64,000 nt of DNA from Paenibacillus montanisoli (GCF_003268025.1 NZ_QLUW01000004.1:558001-622000), one strand, 5' to 3'; numbered from the stretch's first letter, positions 17,496 to 26,831 are shown. A program made the numbers and translations. The notes: generated from the letters alone by a model not told the origin.

Positions 17496-19622
17496 TTAAA
17501 GCGGTAAAACAGCGAACACCCTTGTTCCGCCGTCCTCCAACCGCTCTATCCCGCACTGTCCGCCAAGCTCAGCCGCCCGTTCCCGGATCGATTGCTGGCC
17601 GATGCCCCCTTTACCGGCGACGGAGGCTGCAGACGATACGCGGCCGGCTCTCCCGTTGTCTGTAATTTCCACGGTAAGCTGATGCGCGGAATTGATATCC
17701 AGTCTTACCGTGCATGACGTTGCCCGCGCATGCTTGATTACATTCACGATAGACTCGATGACGATCCGGTAAGCCGCGACTTCTACCGCGGCAGGCAAGA
17801 CTGGCAACGGCTGCGGCGCATCCAGCCCAATCCGCAGAGGCTTACTCCCCTGCTCCTCGGCAAGCAGCTGAGCCGGCTTGGATAGCCCATGAATCCGCTC
17901 TTGAATGGCGCCGATCAGCCCCAGTTCATCCAGGGTTGGCGGACGCAAATCATGGACCATCGTCCGGATCTCGCTCACCGTAGAACGGATGACCTGCCTC
18001 AGATCGGCCAGCATTTCAATGGCGGTCTCGGGTTCTTTCACGACGTACTTCTGCGCCGTCGCTGCATTCAGAGCAAGCGCCGCAAGTCTTGGGGCGAGGT
18101 CATCGTGCAGGTTCTTGCGGATTTGGCGGCGCTCTTCCTCCCGGGCCAGAACCAGCTTTTCACGGGAGTCCTGTAAATCTCTCGCCAGCAGCTTCATGCC
18201 CAGCGTCATGTTTACGTTCTCGACGATCGGACCGGTCTGCCGCAGCAGCACGTCGAGAAACTTTCCGTCCTCCGGAGAGAAGGCTTCTCCTGGCGAACGG
18301 CTGGCAATCACGAGTGTGCCGAGCTCTTCGCCTCTATGAATAACGGGGAAGGAATGCAGCTCGTTCACCGGCTCCCCTGCTGAAGCTACCAGCTTTTGTT
18401 GGCCGCCAACACCGATGGAAATGCCCGTATACGGGAGGCGCAGCGCTTCTTTAACGGTTCTGACGACGGCATCCAGCATGGCTTCCGGCGCAAGGGGCTT
18501 AATCAATTGATTGCCGAGCTCCAGGAGCACCGCATATGGATCGTCGTGCCGGCCTCTCATAACCCGGTTAATTTGGCGCTGAAGCCACACCTTGATCGGT
18601 GCGAACGCAACGGCAACCATGGCGGTGGCCAGCAAAGAAACGATGAAATTGTCCTTCGTTTGAAAGAGCTGGCTTAAGTAGAGAACGGCAAAGGTATAGA
18701 GCAGGACAACGCATACGGATAACGCCGCATAGACAAGCGTCCGATTAACTAGAGGATCGATGTTCCATAGCCTCTCGCGCAGAATCGCCAACGCAAGCGT
18801 AATCGGGATGGCCGTCAATGATAAGTTAAGGATCGCGTTCAAGTACACATAGGTGATGGCCGAGCCGTCGTTTAAGCTGGGATCGAACAAGATGCTCATA
18901 CCGACAAAGCCGACAACGCCGATTGAAACGCCATAAACGACCCATTTGGTTTGCTGCCTCTGTACGGGCTGGGAAACCTTGCGGAACCGGTAGACCTGCG
19001 AATAGATGAGGATCACTGTAGAGCCGACATACCATATCAATTGAACGAACTCCGGCACGCCGAGGCGATCCCACATTTGACCGTGATAGATAAATTGAAG
19101 TCCATCCACTGCGACAATGAGGAGAAACACGAACCGGGTCCATTTCGGAACGAAGAATCCATCGGGAAACAGAAAGAAAAAGAGCGACAACGATATCCAG
19201 CCCAGCATCGAGACAAGCAAAAACCAATTTTGCGCGAAAAGGCTGCCCTCCGATGCGACTATCGTTAATGAAGGGAATGAAGTGCCGAAGGAAACCATGG
19301 CTGTGGCAGCCAGCAGGCCCATCGGTTCGCGGAATACCTTCCAAAGCATGACAACGGACGTCGCATAAAACACAAAAGTAAAGACGCAATCGATCAGCAC
19401 GAACAAAAGGGCATAGTCCTCTATAGTAAGTCCGTGCTCCGGGATCGGCATGGCGGGAACCGAATTTCCGCAGCCCTGAACGATGCAAGTGTTAACCAAA
19501 GCCTTATAATAGCGCGGAATGTTGCTGACATACATCGCCATCGTAATGACGCAGAACGTCAAGACCAGCAGCTGCAAGCTCGCCAATCTCCATTGTTTAG
19601 ACTTGCGGACTTCCGGTGCCAT
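17496..19622 (-). CDS. NarL-system sensor histidine kinase with multi-TM sensor and GAF domain
   Basis: A 708-residue membrane kinase. The N-terminal half has about eight hydrophobic helices, with a loop containing two Cys (NTCIVQGCGNS) between the first two. A GAF-like region follows (about residues 370-500), then the HisKA_3 dimerisation helix EEERRQIRKNLHDDLAPRLA with the phosphoacceptor His, and a HATPase domain (TDNGRAGR, GKGGIGQQSI). Kinases of this build resemble DesK/LiaS/ComP-like receptors. The ATG at 19622 follows AGGAAGGCGTGA; the ATG at 19649 has no ribosome site. The stimulus is unknown; the extracellular Cys pair might be redox-active or structural. Confidence 0.88.
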   Translation of the reverse strand: MAPEVRKSKQWRLASLQLLVLTFCVITMAMYVSNIPRYYKALVNTCIVQGCGNSVPAMPIPEHGLTIEDYALLFVLIDCVFTFVFYATSVVMLWKVFREPMGLLAATAMVSFGTSFPSLTIVASEGSLFAQNWFLLVSMLGWISLSLFFFLFPDGFFVPKWTRFVFLLIVAVDGLQFIYHGQMWDRLGVPEFVQLIWYVGSTVILIYSQVYRFRKVSQPVQRQQTKWVVYGVSIGVVGFVGMSILFDPSLNDGSAITYVYLNAILNLSLTAIPITLALAILRERLWNIDPLVNRTLVYAALSVCVVLLYTFAVLYLSQLFQTKDNFIVSLLATAMVAVAFAPIKVWLQRQINRVMRGRHDDPYAVLLELGNQLIKPLAPEAMLDAVVRTVKEALRLPYTGISIGVGGQQKLVASAGEPVNELHSFPVIHRGEELGTLVIASRSPGEAFSPEDGKFLDVLLRQTGPIVENVNMTLGMKLLARDLQDSREKLVLAREEERRQIRKNLHDDLAPRLAALALNAATAQKYVVKEPETAIEMLADLRQVIRSTVSEIRTMVHDLRPPTLDELGLIGAIQERIHGLSKPAQLLAEEQGSKPLRIGLDAPQPLPVLPAAVEVAAYRIVIESIVNVIKHARATSCTVRLDINSAHQLTVEITDNGRAGRVSSAASVAGKGGIGQQSIRERAAELGGQCGIERLEDGGTRVFAVLPL

Positions 19623-19700
19623 TCCTTCACGCCTTCCTGAACGGTTCATAATAGCTAATTATAGCCGTCACCCCAAAGATTGGATACGGATTAAAATGAT

Positions 19701-19791
19701 TTCCCGCCTGCCTTCCGCCCTTTTCCCGAAAATGGCCTCCCCGCTTCCCGGCAATTCGGGAATCGACCTCTCTGGCGTACGGGAATTCCCG
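19701..19791. promoter_or_regulatory. Phased TTCCCG/CGGGAA operator array
   Basis: TTCCCG occurs at 19701, 19723 and 19745, exactly 22 bases apart (two helical turns). The third forms an inverted repeat with CGGGAA at 19757 (6-base gap), and a perfect palindrome CGGGAATTCCCG lies at 19780-19791. The last site sits where the -35 box of the gene at 19844 should be; a TATGCT at 19797 could be its -10 box. This is the arrangement expected for binding by the neighbouring NarL-type regulator. The link is inferred. Confidence 0.6.
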
Positions 19792-19843
19792 CCCCTTATG
19801 CTAAGTACATGAGAACACGAAACCAAGTTGGAGGCTGAGAGAA

Positions 19844-20419
19844 ATGAATGAAAAACAGATTATCAAATGGCTGGGCATGATTTGTATCCTTGCGGGAGTT
19901 GCTCGGATAGGCATGACGCCAACCTCGATCATTTGGGGAACGGACAGTCCCCAAGAGCTGACGTTCGGATTAATCGCTTGCATTCTGATGTCGGTCGGCA
20001 CGATCGTCACGTACTTGGTGCAGTCCCGTGAAACCGGCGTAACGGGCTTCATTACAACACTTGGCATCATCATCGGAAACATCGTGACGACCGCAATGGT
20101 CTGGTCTCAATTTGCCGCAGGCGCAGGCGCCCCGATGCCGGAAGGCACGTTAGTGAACATCTCCAGGGCCATCATGATGATCGGTATGATGGCGGGATCG
20201 CTCGTATTCGCGTTTATTACCTTCAGGGCCAAAGTGTTTCCCCGCTGGGTTCCGGCACTGCTTGTATTGATGATCCTAAACATTTTTCTTCCGATTGAGG
20301 ACAACAAATACTTCGCGGCCTTCTGGGGATTGGCCTATGTAGGAATGGGCTATTGCGTTTGGGCTGGGAAGCTAAATCGTAAACCGGCGGCAAAGAGTGC
20401 CGAATCTTTGAGCGCTTAA
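19844..20419 (+). CDS. Small integral membrane protein of unknown function
   Basis: A 191-residue protein with about six hydrophobic helices and short loops, ending in a polar Lys/Ala/Ser tail. I do not recognise the family. It is divergent from the NarL-type kinase and regulator pair and has the TTCCCG array in its promoter, so it is probably the regulated output or an accessory to the sensor. The ATG at 19844 has GGAGG 9 bases upstream. The gene is followed by a fragment of an FtsX-type permease gene. Confidence 0.75.
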   Translation: MNEKQIIKWLGMICILAGVARIGMTPTSIIWGTDSPQELTFGLIACILMSVGTIVTYLVQSRETGVTGFITTLGIIIGNIVTTAMVWSQFAAGAGAPMPEGTLVNISRAIMMIGMMAGSLVFAFITFRAKVFPRWVPALLVLMILNIFLPIEDNKYFAAFWGLAYVGMGYCVWAGKLNRKPAAKSAESLSA

Positions 20420-20429
20420 CTCCATTCCA

Positions 20430-20549
20430 TTGTCGCTTGTAATGATTGCTGCCGCGATTAGTATTGGAGTAGCCATTGTATCCGGCATGCGCCCAGCGAA
20501 GCTCGCTACCGAGATTGATGTATTAAAGGCACTGCGACGCGATATTTAA
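20430..20549 (+). pseudogene. C-terminal remnant of an FtsX/MacB-type ABC permease
   Basis: An open frame from about 20412 to the TAA at 20547 reads a last transmembrane helix (SLVMIAAAISIGVAIVSG) followed by MRPAKLATEIDVLKALRRDI. This is the conserved end of FtsX-domain permeases, in which a helix is followed by a PArkAa..dpv.aLR pattern. There is no start codon or ribosome site and the rest of the gene is missing, so it is a deletion relic fused just after the membrane-protein gene. The remaining bases to the next gene, 20550-20735, hold a terminator and the leader of the PhyH gene. Confidence 0.6.
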
Positions 20550-20563
20550 AGCTAATATTCGCA

Positions 20564-20600
20564 CTGAAAACCCAGTCCTTACGCGGACTGGGTTTTTCAG
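20564..20600 (+). terminator. Rho-independent terminator
   Basis: A stem of about 15 bp around AACCCAGTCC, loop TTACGC, and GGACTGGGTT followed by a T-run. It lies just after the FtsX relic and was probably its original terminator. It now ends the 19844 transcript. Confidence 0.88.
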
Positions 20601-20735
20601 CACGCATCATCCTGCCGCTGTTCATGTACAATTTTGCAACAATGAAGGAACGTTTGTATCTCTGACGAATATTACCTTTTAAGTTTGATTGTGGTTTCCC
20701 ATCAAGGCTTAACAAGATAATGGAGGTAGAAGCTT

Positions 20736-21695
20736 TTGGCTAAAGTGCTGACGAACGAACAAATCGAACATTTCATGGAAAAAGGCTGGGTTAAAATCGA
20801 ACAAGCTTTTCCCAGGGAAGAAGCTCTAAAAGTACAAGATTTCTTGTGGGATCGCCTTGCGGAGCACGGAGTGGACAGAAATGACGAAAGCACGTGGACC
20901 AAGCCGATCGTTCGGCTAGGCAACTATACGGATTCCGTCGCGGATGGATGCAATACCGATAAGTTAACGGGTGCCGTTGAGGACTTGATCGGCGAAGGCA
21001 GATGGATGGAGGGCAATAAGAAGCACAACGCCATGTGGGGCGGATTTATAATCAATTTCGGGCCGGAAGTCCCCGGAGGATGGCATTATGACGGCAGCCA
21101 TTTCCGGCATTACTTGGATAGCTGGCAGCAAGGACTGCTGTTCATCGGCGTCTTCTCCGATATTCGGCCGGGCGGCTCCGGGACGCTCGTCGCTGAGGGC
21201 TCACACAATATCGTGGCCAAAGTATTGGCGGAGCATCCTCAAGGGCTCGGTTTAGGCGAAGCGATCAAGCTGTGCAACCAGCATCCTTGGTTAGCGGAAT
21301 TGATCAGCAGACAGAATCAGAAATCATCCGATAACATTTACTCCGATGAGGTCGCTGCAGACGACAAAACGGCGAAGAAAGCGCATCTGGCGAAATTTAT
21401 GAATACGACTTACCACGATCCGAACGGTTATTCCTTAAGGGTAGTGGAAACGACCGGTTCGGCGGGAGACGTCGTGCTGTGCCATCCTTTCCTCTACCAT
21501 GCTCCGTCCGACAACGATTTGGGCATTCCAAGATTTATGTGCAATCGCTGCACCCCAACGATGGATCCCATGAATTTCAACCGGAGCAATCCGCAGGAGT
21601 ATTCGGTCGTGGAACGGATGATTCGAAAATCTCTAGGTTTACAAGAAGCCGAGGGCTTCCCCTTTAAGCGGGAAGAGTTATCTGAGAAGGCATAA
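20736..21695 (+). CDS. Phytanoyl-CoA dioxygenase (PhyH) family protein
   Basis: A 319-residue Fe(II)/2-oxoglutarate-dependent dioxygenase-fold protein. The iron facial triad is visible as HxD in GGWHYDGSHF and the distal His in VVLCHPFLYHAPS, with a downstream Arg in GIPRFMCNR for 2-oxoglutarate. Members hydroxylate a wide range of substrates; this one cannot be assigned. The start is a TTG at 20736, supported by GGAGGT 8 bases upstream, with no competing ATG. A terminator follows directly. A second PhyH-type gene, interrupted by an amber codon, lies at 36204-36983 and is clearly different in sequence. Confidence 0.85.
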   Translation: MAKVLTNEQIEHFMEKGWVKIEQAFPREEALKVQDFLWDRLAEHGVDRNDESTWTKPIVRLGNYTDSVADGCNTDKLTGAVEDLIGEGRWMEGNKKHNAMWGGFIINFGPEVPGGWHYDGSHFRHYLDSWQQGLLFIGVFSDIRPGGSGTLVAEGSHNIVAKVLAEHPQGLGLGEAIKLCNQHPWLAELISRQNQKSSDNIYSDEVAADDKTAKKAHLAKFMNTTYHDPNGYSLRVVETTGSAGDVVLCHPFLYHAPSDNDLGIPRFMCNRCTPTMDPMNFNRSNPQEYSVVERMIRKSLGLQEAEGFPFKREELSEKA

Positions 21696-21742
21696 AAAAG
21701 GTGCGGTCTGCTCATTGTACATGAGTCAGATCGCACCTTTTT
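21695..21742. terminator. Bidirectional terminator
   Basis: A long hairpin with arms AAAAAGGTGCG and CGCACCTTTTT, continued by a mostly paired inner stem around CTCAT and ATGAG. It separates the PhyH gene from the convergent kinase operon. Confidence 0.88.
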
Positions 21743-21749
21743 ATACGAT

Positions 21750-23954
21750 TCAACGGAGAAGGAATATCCGCCTTAGATAGCATAAAAAATTAATGTCCTT
21801 AAAAGAAGCCATTCGCTTCGTCAGATCGTGAAGCTCCCATTGGTTCGCCGCTAGATGCTTGTTTAGTTCGGTTATCTCTTGCTCAAATTGTCGGAGCTCG
21901 TTCGTCAGGTTCATTCTGGCGGTATCTTCTTCCCTCTTTAAGAAGTCATGCTCCGGGCTATATGCCTGCCTGATGTGAGAGATCTGGTGTTGCGCCCTGT
22001 TTTTATACGCTTGTTCTGCGCTATTCAATGCGGATTTTCTGTTCGTAAATTTGGATGTTATGGCTGTCATTTCGCTGCGAGGGAGGGCCTGAGGAATTTT
22101 AGGCTTATATTTGCGTTCAGTCCTTTTTTTCCACTCGACCAACGTTTTCGCTTGGGAAGGGCTCATGCCGACATGAACCGAGCCACCGCTTTTTAGAACC
22201 AGATAAACCTTTTCGATTTTTTTGCTGCCATAGGACTGAAAAATCGTAATGTCCAAAAAATCGGCTGCTGTACGAATTCCGCCGGAACCTAGCCGCCGTT
22301 TCATTTCATCGTCGATATCCGGAAATTTTTCTTTGCTAATTCTATGCTTCATTAATTGTTCGTCCAGCCACGTTTTTTTGAAAGCAGCCAAAGCGCCGGT
22401 CAGCTCTGTTTTTTCCTCCTGATCAATGGTTTGTCTTTCACCTAAGACTTCGCTTATATGACCCTGGAGTTTCTTTTCCACTTCTTCTATTTCATTCGTT
22501 TCCCGCTCCGACACTTTCCCTTGCCTTCGCAATAGATCGTCTAGCTTCTCTTCCTCCATTTGCTCATGCTTAAGCTTGATATCGTTAATGTGGTTTAATT
22601 CAATTGTCAGACCGGAAACGGCATCTTCTAGCCTCTTTATTTTATCTGACACGGCTCTCTTTTCTTGAACAACGGAAAGGTTCAAATAGCGCCGGTTTAA
22701 AAAGGCCATTTCACCTACACCTAATGCCGTGCAGAATAGGAGCGCTGTAGAAGGCGCATTTCCGTATGCAACAGCTGCCACCGCTGCGATGGATACAACC
22801 AGAAACGAAACGGTTCTTTCCAGTAAGAACCTGTCCGTTGACCAAGGCTTGGAAGGTACAGCTTCCGTTTCGAGATAATCCAGTACCCAAGAAGAACCAG
22901 TAGAATACGAAGATTCCGGTTGTGAGCGGATGGTAACCGCGGGTGACCGCATCTTCTTAACGAGCCATTCTTTGAAGGCTGCTGCGAAGGAAGCCATTAA
23001 TTTCGTTGCGGCGGAGATCGAAACAGATGCGACTGAAAGCTGTACGGCATCAGCCTTTAATTGGGGATCAAAAGGCCGGGGTACCTTCGTCACCTCTTCA
23101 GACATGACTTCACGAAATGAGCGTATTAAGGAACGCAGCGCCTCATCGTCAGCACGCTCCAGACATTCAAGAGCCTGCGATGCGTCCGGCAGGACAAAAT
23201 CATTCTGTCGAAAGAGGAGCCTCTCATCAGCCTCTCCCGCGCCGAGCGAATGCCATAAGGAAGCATCCGCACTTACGGCTGCGATTGAAATGAAGATGAC
23301 CCACGCCGAAAAGTTATCGATATAAGGCCCGAAATGCTCCGGATTTCTTCCGGGATGCTGATAGTTTCTGTGCCCGAGCTCGTTGCTTGGCATGCCGTCT
23401 AAGTCCGGTACATACATGCCGTCATAGTCGATCAGAATGATTTCATCATTGTGAATCAAAACATTGCCATGCTGCAGGTCACCGTGCGCAATGTTTGCCT
23501 CGTGCAGCTCTTGAAGCATTTTGAGCCATTTATTGCCCAGTTCCCTTAATATTTCGGCGTCATGCAAATGCCGCTCGATATAATGCAGCAGAGATTCCCC
23601 TTCCACCCACTCCATTTTTACGATCGGGTACCAGTTGCCGTTTATTTTAATGCCTTCGGAGAGGTACTCGAAATGGACCATATAGGGGAGCTTAACGGCG
23701 CTTAAATGCATGCTGATGGCGTCATAACGGATCTTTTGATCCTTCACGTTATTGGTGAAGCATCTGACCGCCCATTCTTTCTCCCCGCACTTCATTTTAT
23801 AAACGGTGGCGAAACTGCCCGAGATGGGACGAGGCAGCCCTAGCTTATCCATTTCAGGGAACCCGGCTTGAAGCTCCGGGTCCCGGAAGCACATTTTCGG
23901 ATTTTGGATCGCTTCCCGATAATCCTGTGGGGTGGGCCAGAACAAACGCCTCAC
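21750..23954 (-). CDS. Protein kinase-like protein with coiled coil and HhH-like region (triad kinase)
   Basis: A 734-residue protein. Residues 1-290 are a eukaryotic-type kinase fold: glycine-rich SGSFATVYKM, catalytic loop IAHGDLQHGN, and metal-binding Asp in LIDYDGMYVP. The beta-3 Lys position reads WAVRCF, with Arg where Lys is usual. Two hydrophobic helices lie near 375-425. Charged coiled coils follow (about 430-545 and 640-725), with a helix-hairpin-helix-like segment between them (GIRTAADFLD ... VGMSPSQAKTLVEWKKR). It is the last gene of a VWA-PP2C-kinase operon, the composition of the TerY-P triads described for Ter-linked stress systems. The start is GTG at 23954, with a TTG at 23945 better spaced from AAGGGGGTGA. 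Confidence 0.8.
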   Translation of the reverse strand: MRRLFWPTPQDYREAIQNPKMCFRDPELQAGFPEMDKLGLPRPISGSFATVYKMKCGEKEWAVRCFTNNVKDQKIRYDAISMHLSAVKLPYMVHFEYLSEGIKINGNWYPIVKMEWVEGESLLHYIERHLHDAEILRELGNKWLKMLQELHEANIAHGDLQHGNVLIHNDEIILIDYDGMYVPDLDGMPSNELGHRNYQHPGRNPEHFGPYIDNFSAWVIFISIAAVSADASLWHSLGAGEADERLLFRQNDFVLPDASQALECLERADDEALRSLIRSFREVMSEEVTKVPRPFDPQLKADAVQLSVASVSISAATKLMASFAAAFKEWLVKKMRSPAVTIRSQPESSYSTGSSWVLDYLETEAVPSKPWSTDRFLLERTVSFLVVSIAAVAAVAYGNAPSTALLFCTALGVGEMAFLNRRYLNLSVVQEKRAVSDKIKRLEDAVSGLTIELNHINDIKLKHEQMEEEKLDDLLRRQGKVSERETNEIEEVEKKLQGHISEVLGERQTIDQEEKTELTGALAAFKKTWLDEQLMKHRISKEKFPDIDDEMKRRLGSGGIRTAADFLDITIFQSYGSKKIEKVYLVLKSGGSVHVGMSPSQAKTLVEWKKRTERKYKPKIPQALPRSEMTAITSKFTNRKSALNSAEQAYKNRAQHQISHIRQAYSPEHDFLKREEDTARMNLTNELRQFEQEITELNKHLAANQWELHDLTKRMASFKDINFLCYLRRIFLLR

Positions 23955-23958
23955 CCCC

Positions 23959-24723
23959 TTATAATAGTTTTACTCGAATGAAAGTCACATCGTCATTTCT
24001 AAGATAAAAGCCGCCATCACGGCTGATCGACTTCCTCTCCGCATGAACAAAACGAGTAAAGTCCTGCTCGGAGGCCAGCCCGTATAGTTTCTTTATTACG
24101 CTTAAGTCTTCCTCGTAACGAGTCAGCAGCCAGCATGCCAGGGCATCGGTCATTAACAAGAAGGAGTCTCCCGCTTTGGCGATTCCGCTCCATGTTCTGA
24201 CGAAATCTTTAAGCGGACCGTTATTGGCTGCGTTGCTCGAAATAAGGACAGGCCTATTATGAAATTCATCAGCGGAACTCATAGGAAATGCGGCGATCAT
24301 TTTATCATTCCGAATTTGAAAGATGCAGCTGTCGCCGATGGCGACCGCATCAAATGCTGTAAATGAAGCGTCCGTCAAACGAAACGTGATTCCGGCTATC
24401 GCCGCGAACGCCCCGCTGCTCAGCTTCTCTTGCGCATACCAGGGAAGGTCCTTTCCCTGAAGCTTTTTCTGCCAGACTCTCGATAATTTAGAAATAGACT
24501 TCTGGAGAGGCCTATCATCAAACTTTCCATTGCAATAACCGCTTGCGAGCAGCTTCGCCCAGAGGTCGGCGAACGATGATTCGCTGGCCCCATCCGCTAT
24601 GGCAAATCGATAATTGGTCGTATCTTTGTTAATTTGAATGCTGCGATTGAAGGCATCTTCATATTCATCTTGGCGGTTTCCCGCCTTCGGCATTGAAAAA
24701 CATTCGCTCTCGATTCGTACCAT
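23959..24723 (-). CDS. PP2C-like serine/threonine phosphatase (triad phosphatase)
   Basis: A 254-residue protein with the PP2C pattern: an N-terminal QDEYEDAF metal Asp, then YRFAIADGASESSFADLWA, which carries the ADGAS motif of short bacterial PP2C proteins, and AVAIGDSCIFQIR with the next conserved GDS. It ends with LRNDDVTFIRVKL, which contains the last metal-binding Asp. It would reverse phosphorylation by the kinase encoded 4 bases downstream. The ATG at 24723 follows AGGTAGGG. Confidence 0.8.
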   Translation of the reverse strand: MVRIESECFSMPKAGNRQDEYEDAFNRSIQINKDTTNYRFAIADGASESSFADLWAKLLASGYCNGKFDDRPLQKSISKLSRVWQKKLQGKDLPWYAQEKLSSGAFAAIAGITFRLTDASFTAFDAVAIGDSCIFQIRNDKMIAAFPMSSADEFHNRPVLISSNAANNGPLKDFVRTWSGIAKAGDSFLLMTDALACWLLTRYEEDLSVIKKLYGLASEQDFTRFVHAERKSISRDGGFYLRNDDVTFIRVKLL

Positions 24724-24731
24724 AGCCGTCC

Positions 24732-25562
24732 CTACCTAAGATTCGCCGGACGCGTTCCGATGTCAAGCGCCTGGATTACAAGGGTTAAATCGGCATTCAA
24801 TACGAATCCTCTTGCGCCATCCGAGAGATCCAAATCGTGCTCCTGATTGGCCACCCGGATCATAAAGGGCGTCAGCAGGCTTGAGCCTTCGTAAAGCATT
24901 CTCGAATAGGGGTCGGGCAGTCCATCGGAGGTTTCCGGAAAACGCTGCTCCACCGCACTCGGACTATCGGAGATATGCAAGTTAAACAGCAATACATTTC
25001 CATCGTCCGTAGCCAGTTCTCTTAATTTTGCCATTTCGGAAGTCGGGTCACCGTCGGTGGATTCCCCATCCGTGATATGAATGACGACCGGCGGAAAACT
25101 AGGCGTATATTCGTTGATCCATTGATTCAATATGGTATGGGCCGTATTCACGGCCTGGCACATTGGCGTTCCGCCGTTGGATACAGGCTCAAACCAGACA
25201 GGAAACTTGACAAGCTGATCGGCAAGCCCGCCTGCCCCATCCGGAACTTTCTTAAGACGCTTCTCCAGCCTTGACGGATTATCGGCAATTTCGCTGATCG
25301 GCACTAATTCTTTTCCAGCCAGAACTCCGCCGAACGCCGGCCCTACGCTAGCGCCATAGCCAATCACGCCAACATGATAGTAGTCACGTATGCCTTCCGA
25401 CTTCGCGCACTTTATAATCAGATTTTGCAATAAACGGTTTATCGCATCGGAAACGCTCTCGGCTTTCGAACCGGCTCCGTATGGGTCGGACATCGATCCG
25501 GACTGGTCAATGATAAACAGAAAACACGACGGATTCGAACGGCTGATTTCTGCTGAATACAT
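24732..25562 (-). CDS. von Willebrand factor A domain protein, TerY-like (triad VWA)
   Basis: A 276-residue protein that is essentially one VWA domain. The MIDAS metal site is seen in FIIDQSGSMSD (DxSxS), SNGGTPMCQAV (the Thr) and VIHITDGESTDGDP (the Asp). It matches TerY-type VWA proteins that are encoded next to PP2C phosphatases and kinases. Such proteins bind partners through a metal and may act as scaffold or substrate for the kinase. Start: the ATG at 25562 after GAGGGGTGA. It is the first gene of the three-gene operon; the gap to the phosphatase gene is 8 bases. Confidence 0.85.
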   Translation of the reverse strand: MYSAEISRSNPSCFLFIIDQSGSMSDPYGAGSKAESVSDAINRLLQNLIIKCAKSEGIRDYYHVGVIGYGASVGPAFGGVLAGKELVPISEIADNPSRLEKRLKKVPDGAGGLADQLVKFPVWFEPVSNGGTPMCQAVNTAHTILNQWINEYTPSFPPVVIHITDGESTDGDPTSEMAKLRELATDDGNVLLFNLHISDSPSAVEQRFPETSDGLPDPYSRMLYEGSSLLTPFMIRVANQEHDLDLSDGARGFVLNADLTLVIQALDIGTRPANLR

Positions 25563-25676
25563 GGTTTCACCCCTCAAAAAAATAGGTACATACTTCATTC
25601 CTATTCCGCTGAGGTCAAAGACTTGTACGTTTGGACAAAAAACATGAATTGGAATTTTAGCAGCGGCATTTCAAAT

Positions 25677-26795
25677 TCAAGCTGACCCTCTGTTTCCGAA
25701 ATGACGCGCCCGCCTTCTGCTTATAAGCACGCAAACGAACATAAACGGGATATAAGCGTAGATAAAATAAAATCCGACCGTTGAGTACAATTCGGAGACC
25801 CGTTCAACGCTCCTATGGTCCGCAATGAAATAATTCAACGTCACCATAGCAATTAGAATACCAATCAAGCTGTGTCGCTGTCTCATGCGAAAAGCGGTTT
25901 TTATTCCGCGGCAAGCCACCCATAAGTAAATACAAATTCCCGCTATCGTTTTTATAAACCATAATGAAATGAAAAAGTATTCAAGCCTCTGAAGAAGCGG
26001 CACTTCAAATATGCTGATCATATCGATTGTCGGCCATATGGAATGCCGCAGCTCACCTTCACTGAAAAACATTAAGGCCATTAATAAGAGGATCAAATAT
26101 AACAAGGTAACAAACATAACGATCATATGCGCCCATTTTTGAGACTTTGCAGGCGTTTTTATAAACGGATAAAAGAAGAGAAGCGTCTCGAACCCCAAAA
26201 ACTCAAACACCATGCTTTTTGAAGAAAGGAAAATATCGGTTGCCGAATGGTTCAACAGCGGCAGCAAGTTTAACGGATGCATATACGGCAAGGCAAGTCC
26301 AACTTGGGGAATAATAGAGGCGAAGGATAAAAACGTAGCCCAAACGCATAGTCCGGTAACGGACCGGAAGCCGCCGGACACGGCATAGTAGATAAGAAGA
26401 ACCATGACGATGCTGAGCGGCAAAATGTTCATTCCCGTAAAAAACCAAACTTCTATCAATTCAATATACACTTTAAATTTAACGAATGCCCCGTAAACAA
26501 AATACAGCACAACCGCAGCATTCAGTAAATGGCCAAAGACGCTTCCGAAAAGCGTATGGTTAAGCGTAATAATTTCTTGACCAACACGGTTAAAGGATGT
26601 GATCTTATAAATCATCCACAAAATGAGATGAATGCTGATACCCGTCAAAATAACGGATATCCATGCGTTATAACCGGCATGCTCGATTAATGTTCTTTGA
26701 AAAGTCAGCACGCCGACTCCTACCATGCTTACATATAGAGGAAAAATGATGAAGTAAGGAGATATCCTGTACTCTTCGCTGATTTCATTTCTCAT
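25677..26795 (-). CDS. Spore germination receptor subunit B (GerAB/YndE family permease)
   Basis: A 372-residue membrane protein with about ten hydrophobic helices, belonging to the spore-germination permease family of the APC superfamily. The start ISPYFIIFPLYVSMVGVGVL is characteristic. In the spore inner membrane it forms the receptor with subunits A and C and is thought to take part in germinant recognition. It is the last gene of an A-C-B operon, 36 bases after the C subunit gene. Confidence 0.9.
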   Translation of the reverse strand: MRNEISEEYRISPYFIIFPLYVSMVGVGVLTFQRTLIEHAGYNAWISVILTGISIHLILWMIYKITSFNRVGQEIITLNHTLFGSVFGHLLNAAVVLYFVYGAFVKFKVYIELIEVWFFTGMNILPLSIVMVLLIYYAVSGGFRSVTGLCVWATFLSFASIIPQVGLALPYMHPLNLLPLLNHSATDIFLSSKSMVFEFLGFETLLFFYPFIKTPAKSQKWAHMIVMFVTLLYLILLLMALMFFSEGELRHSIWPTIDMISIFEVPLLQRLEYFFISLWFIKTIAGICIYLWVACRGIKTAFRMRQRHSLIGILIAMVTLNYFIADHRSVERVSELYSTVGFYFIYAYIPFMFVCVLISRRRARHFGNRGSA

Positions 26796-26831
26796 TCATA
26801 TGCCGCCTCCCCAAACTTGCCTTTCCTACCC

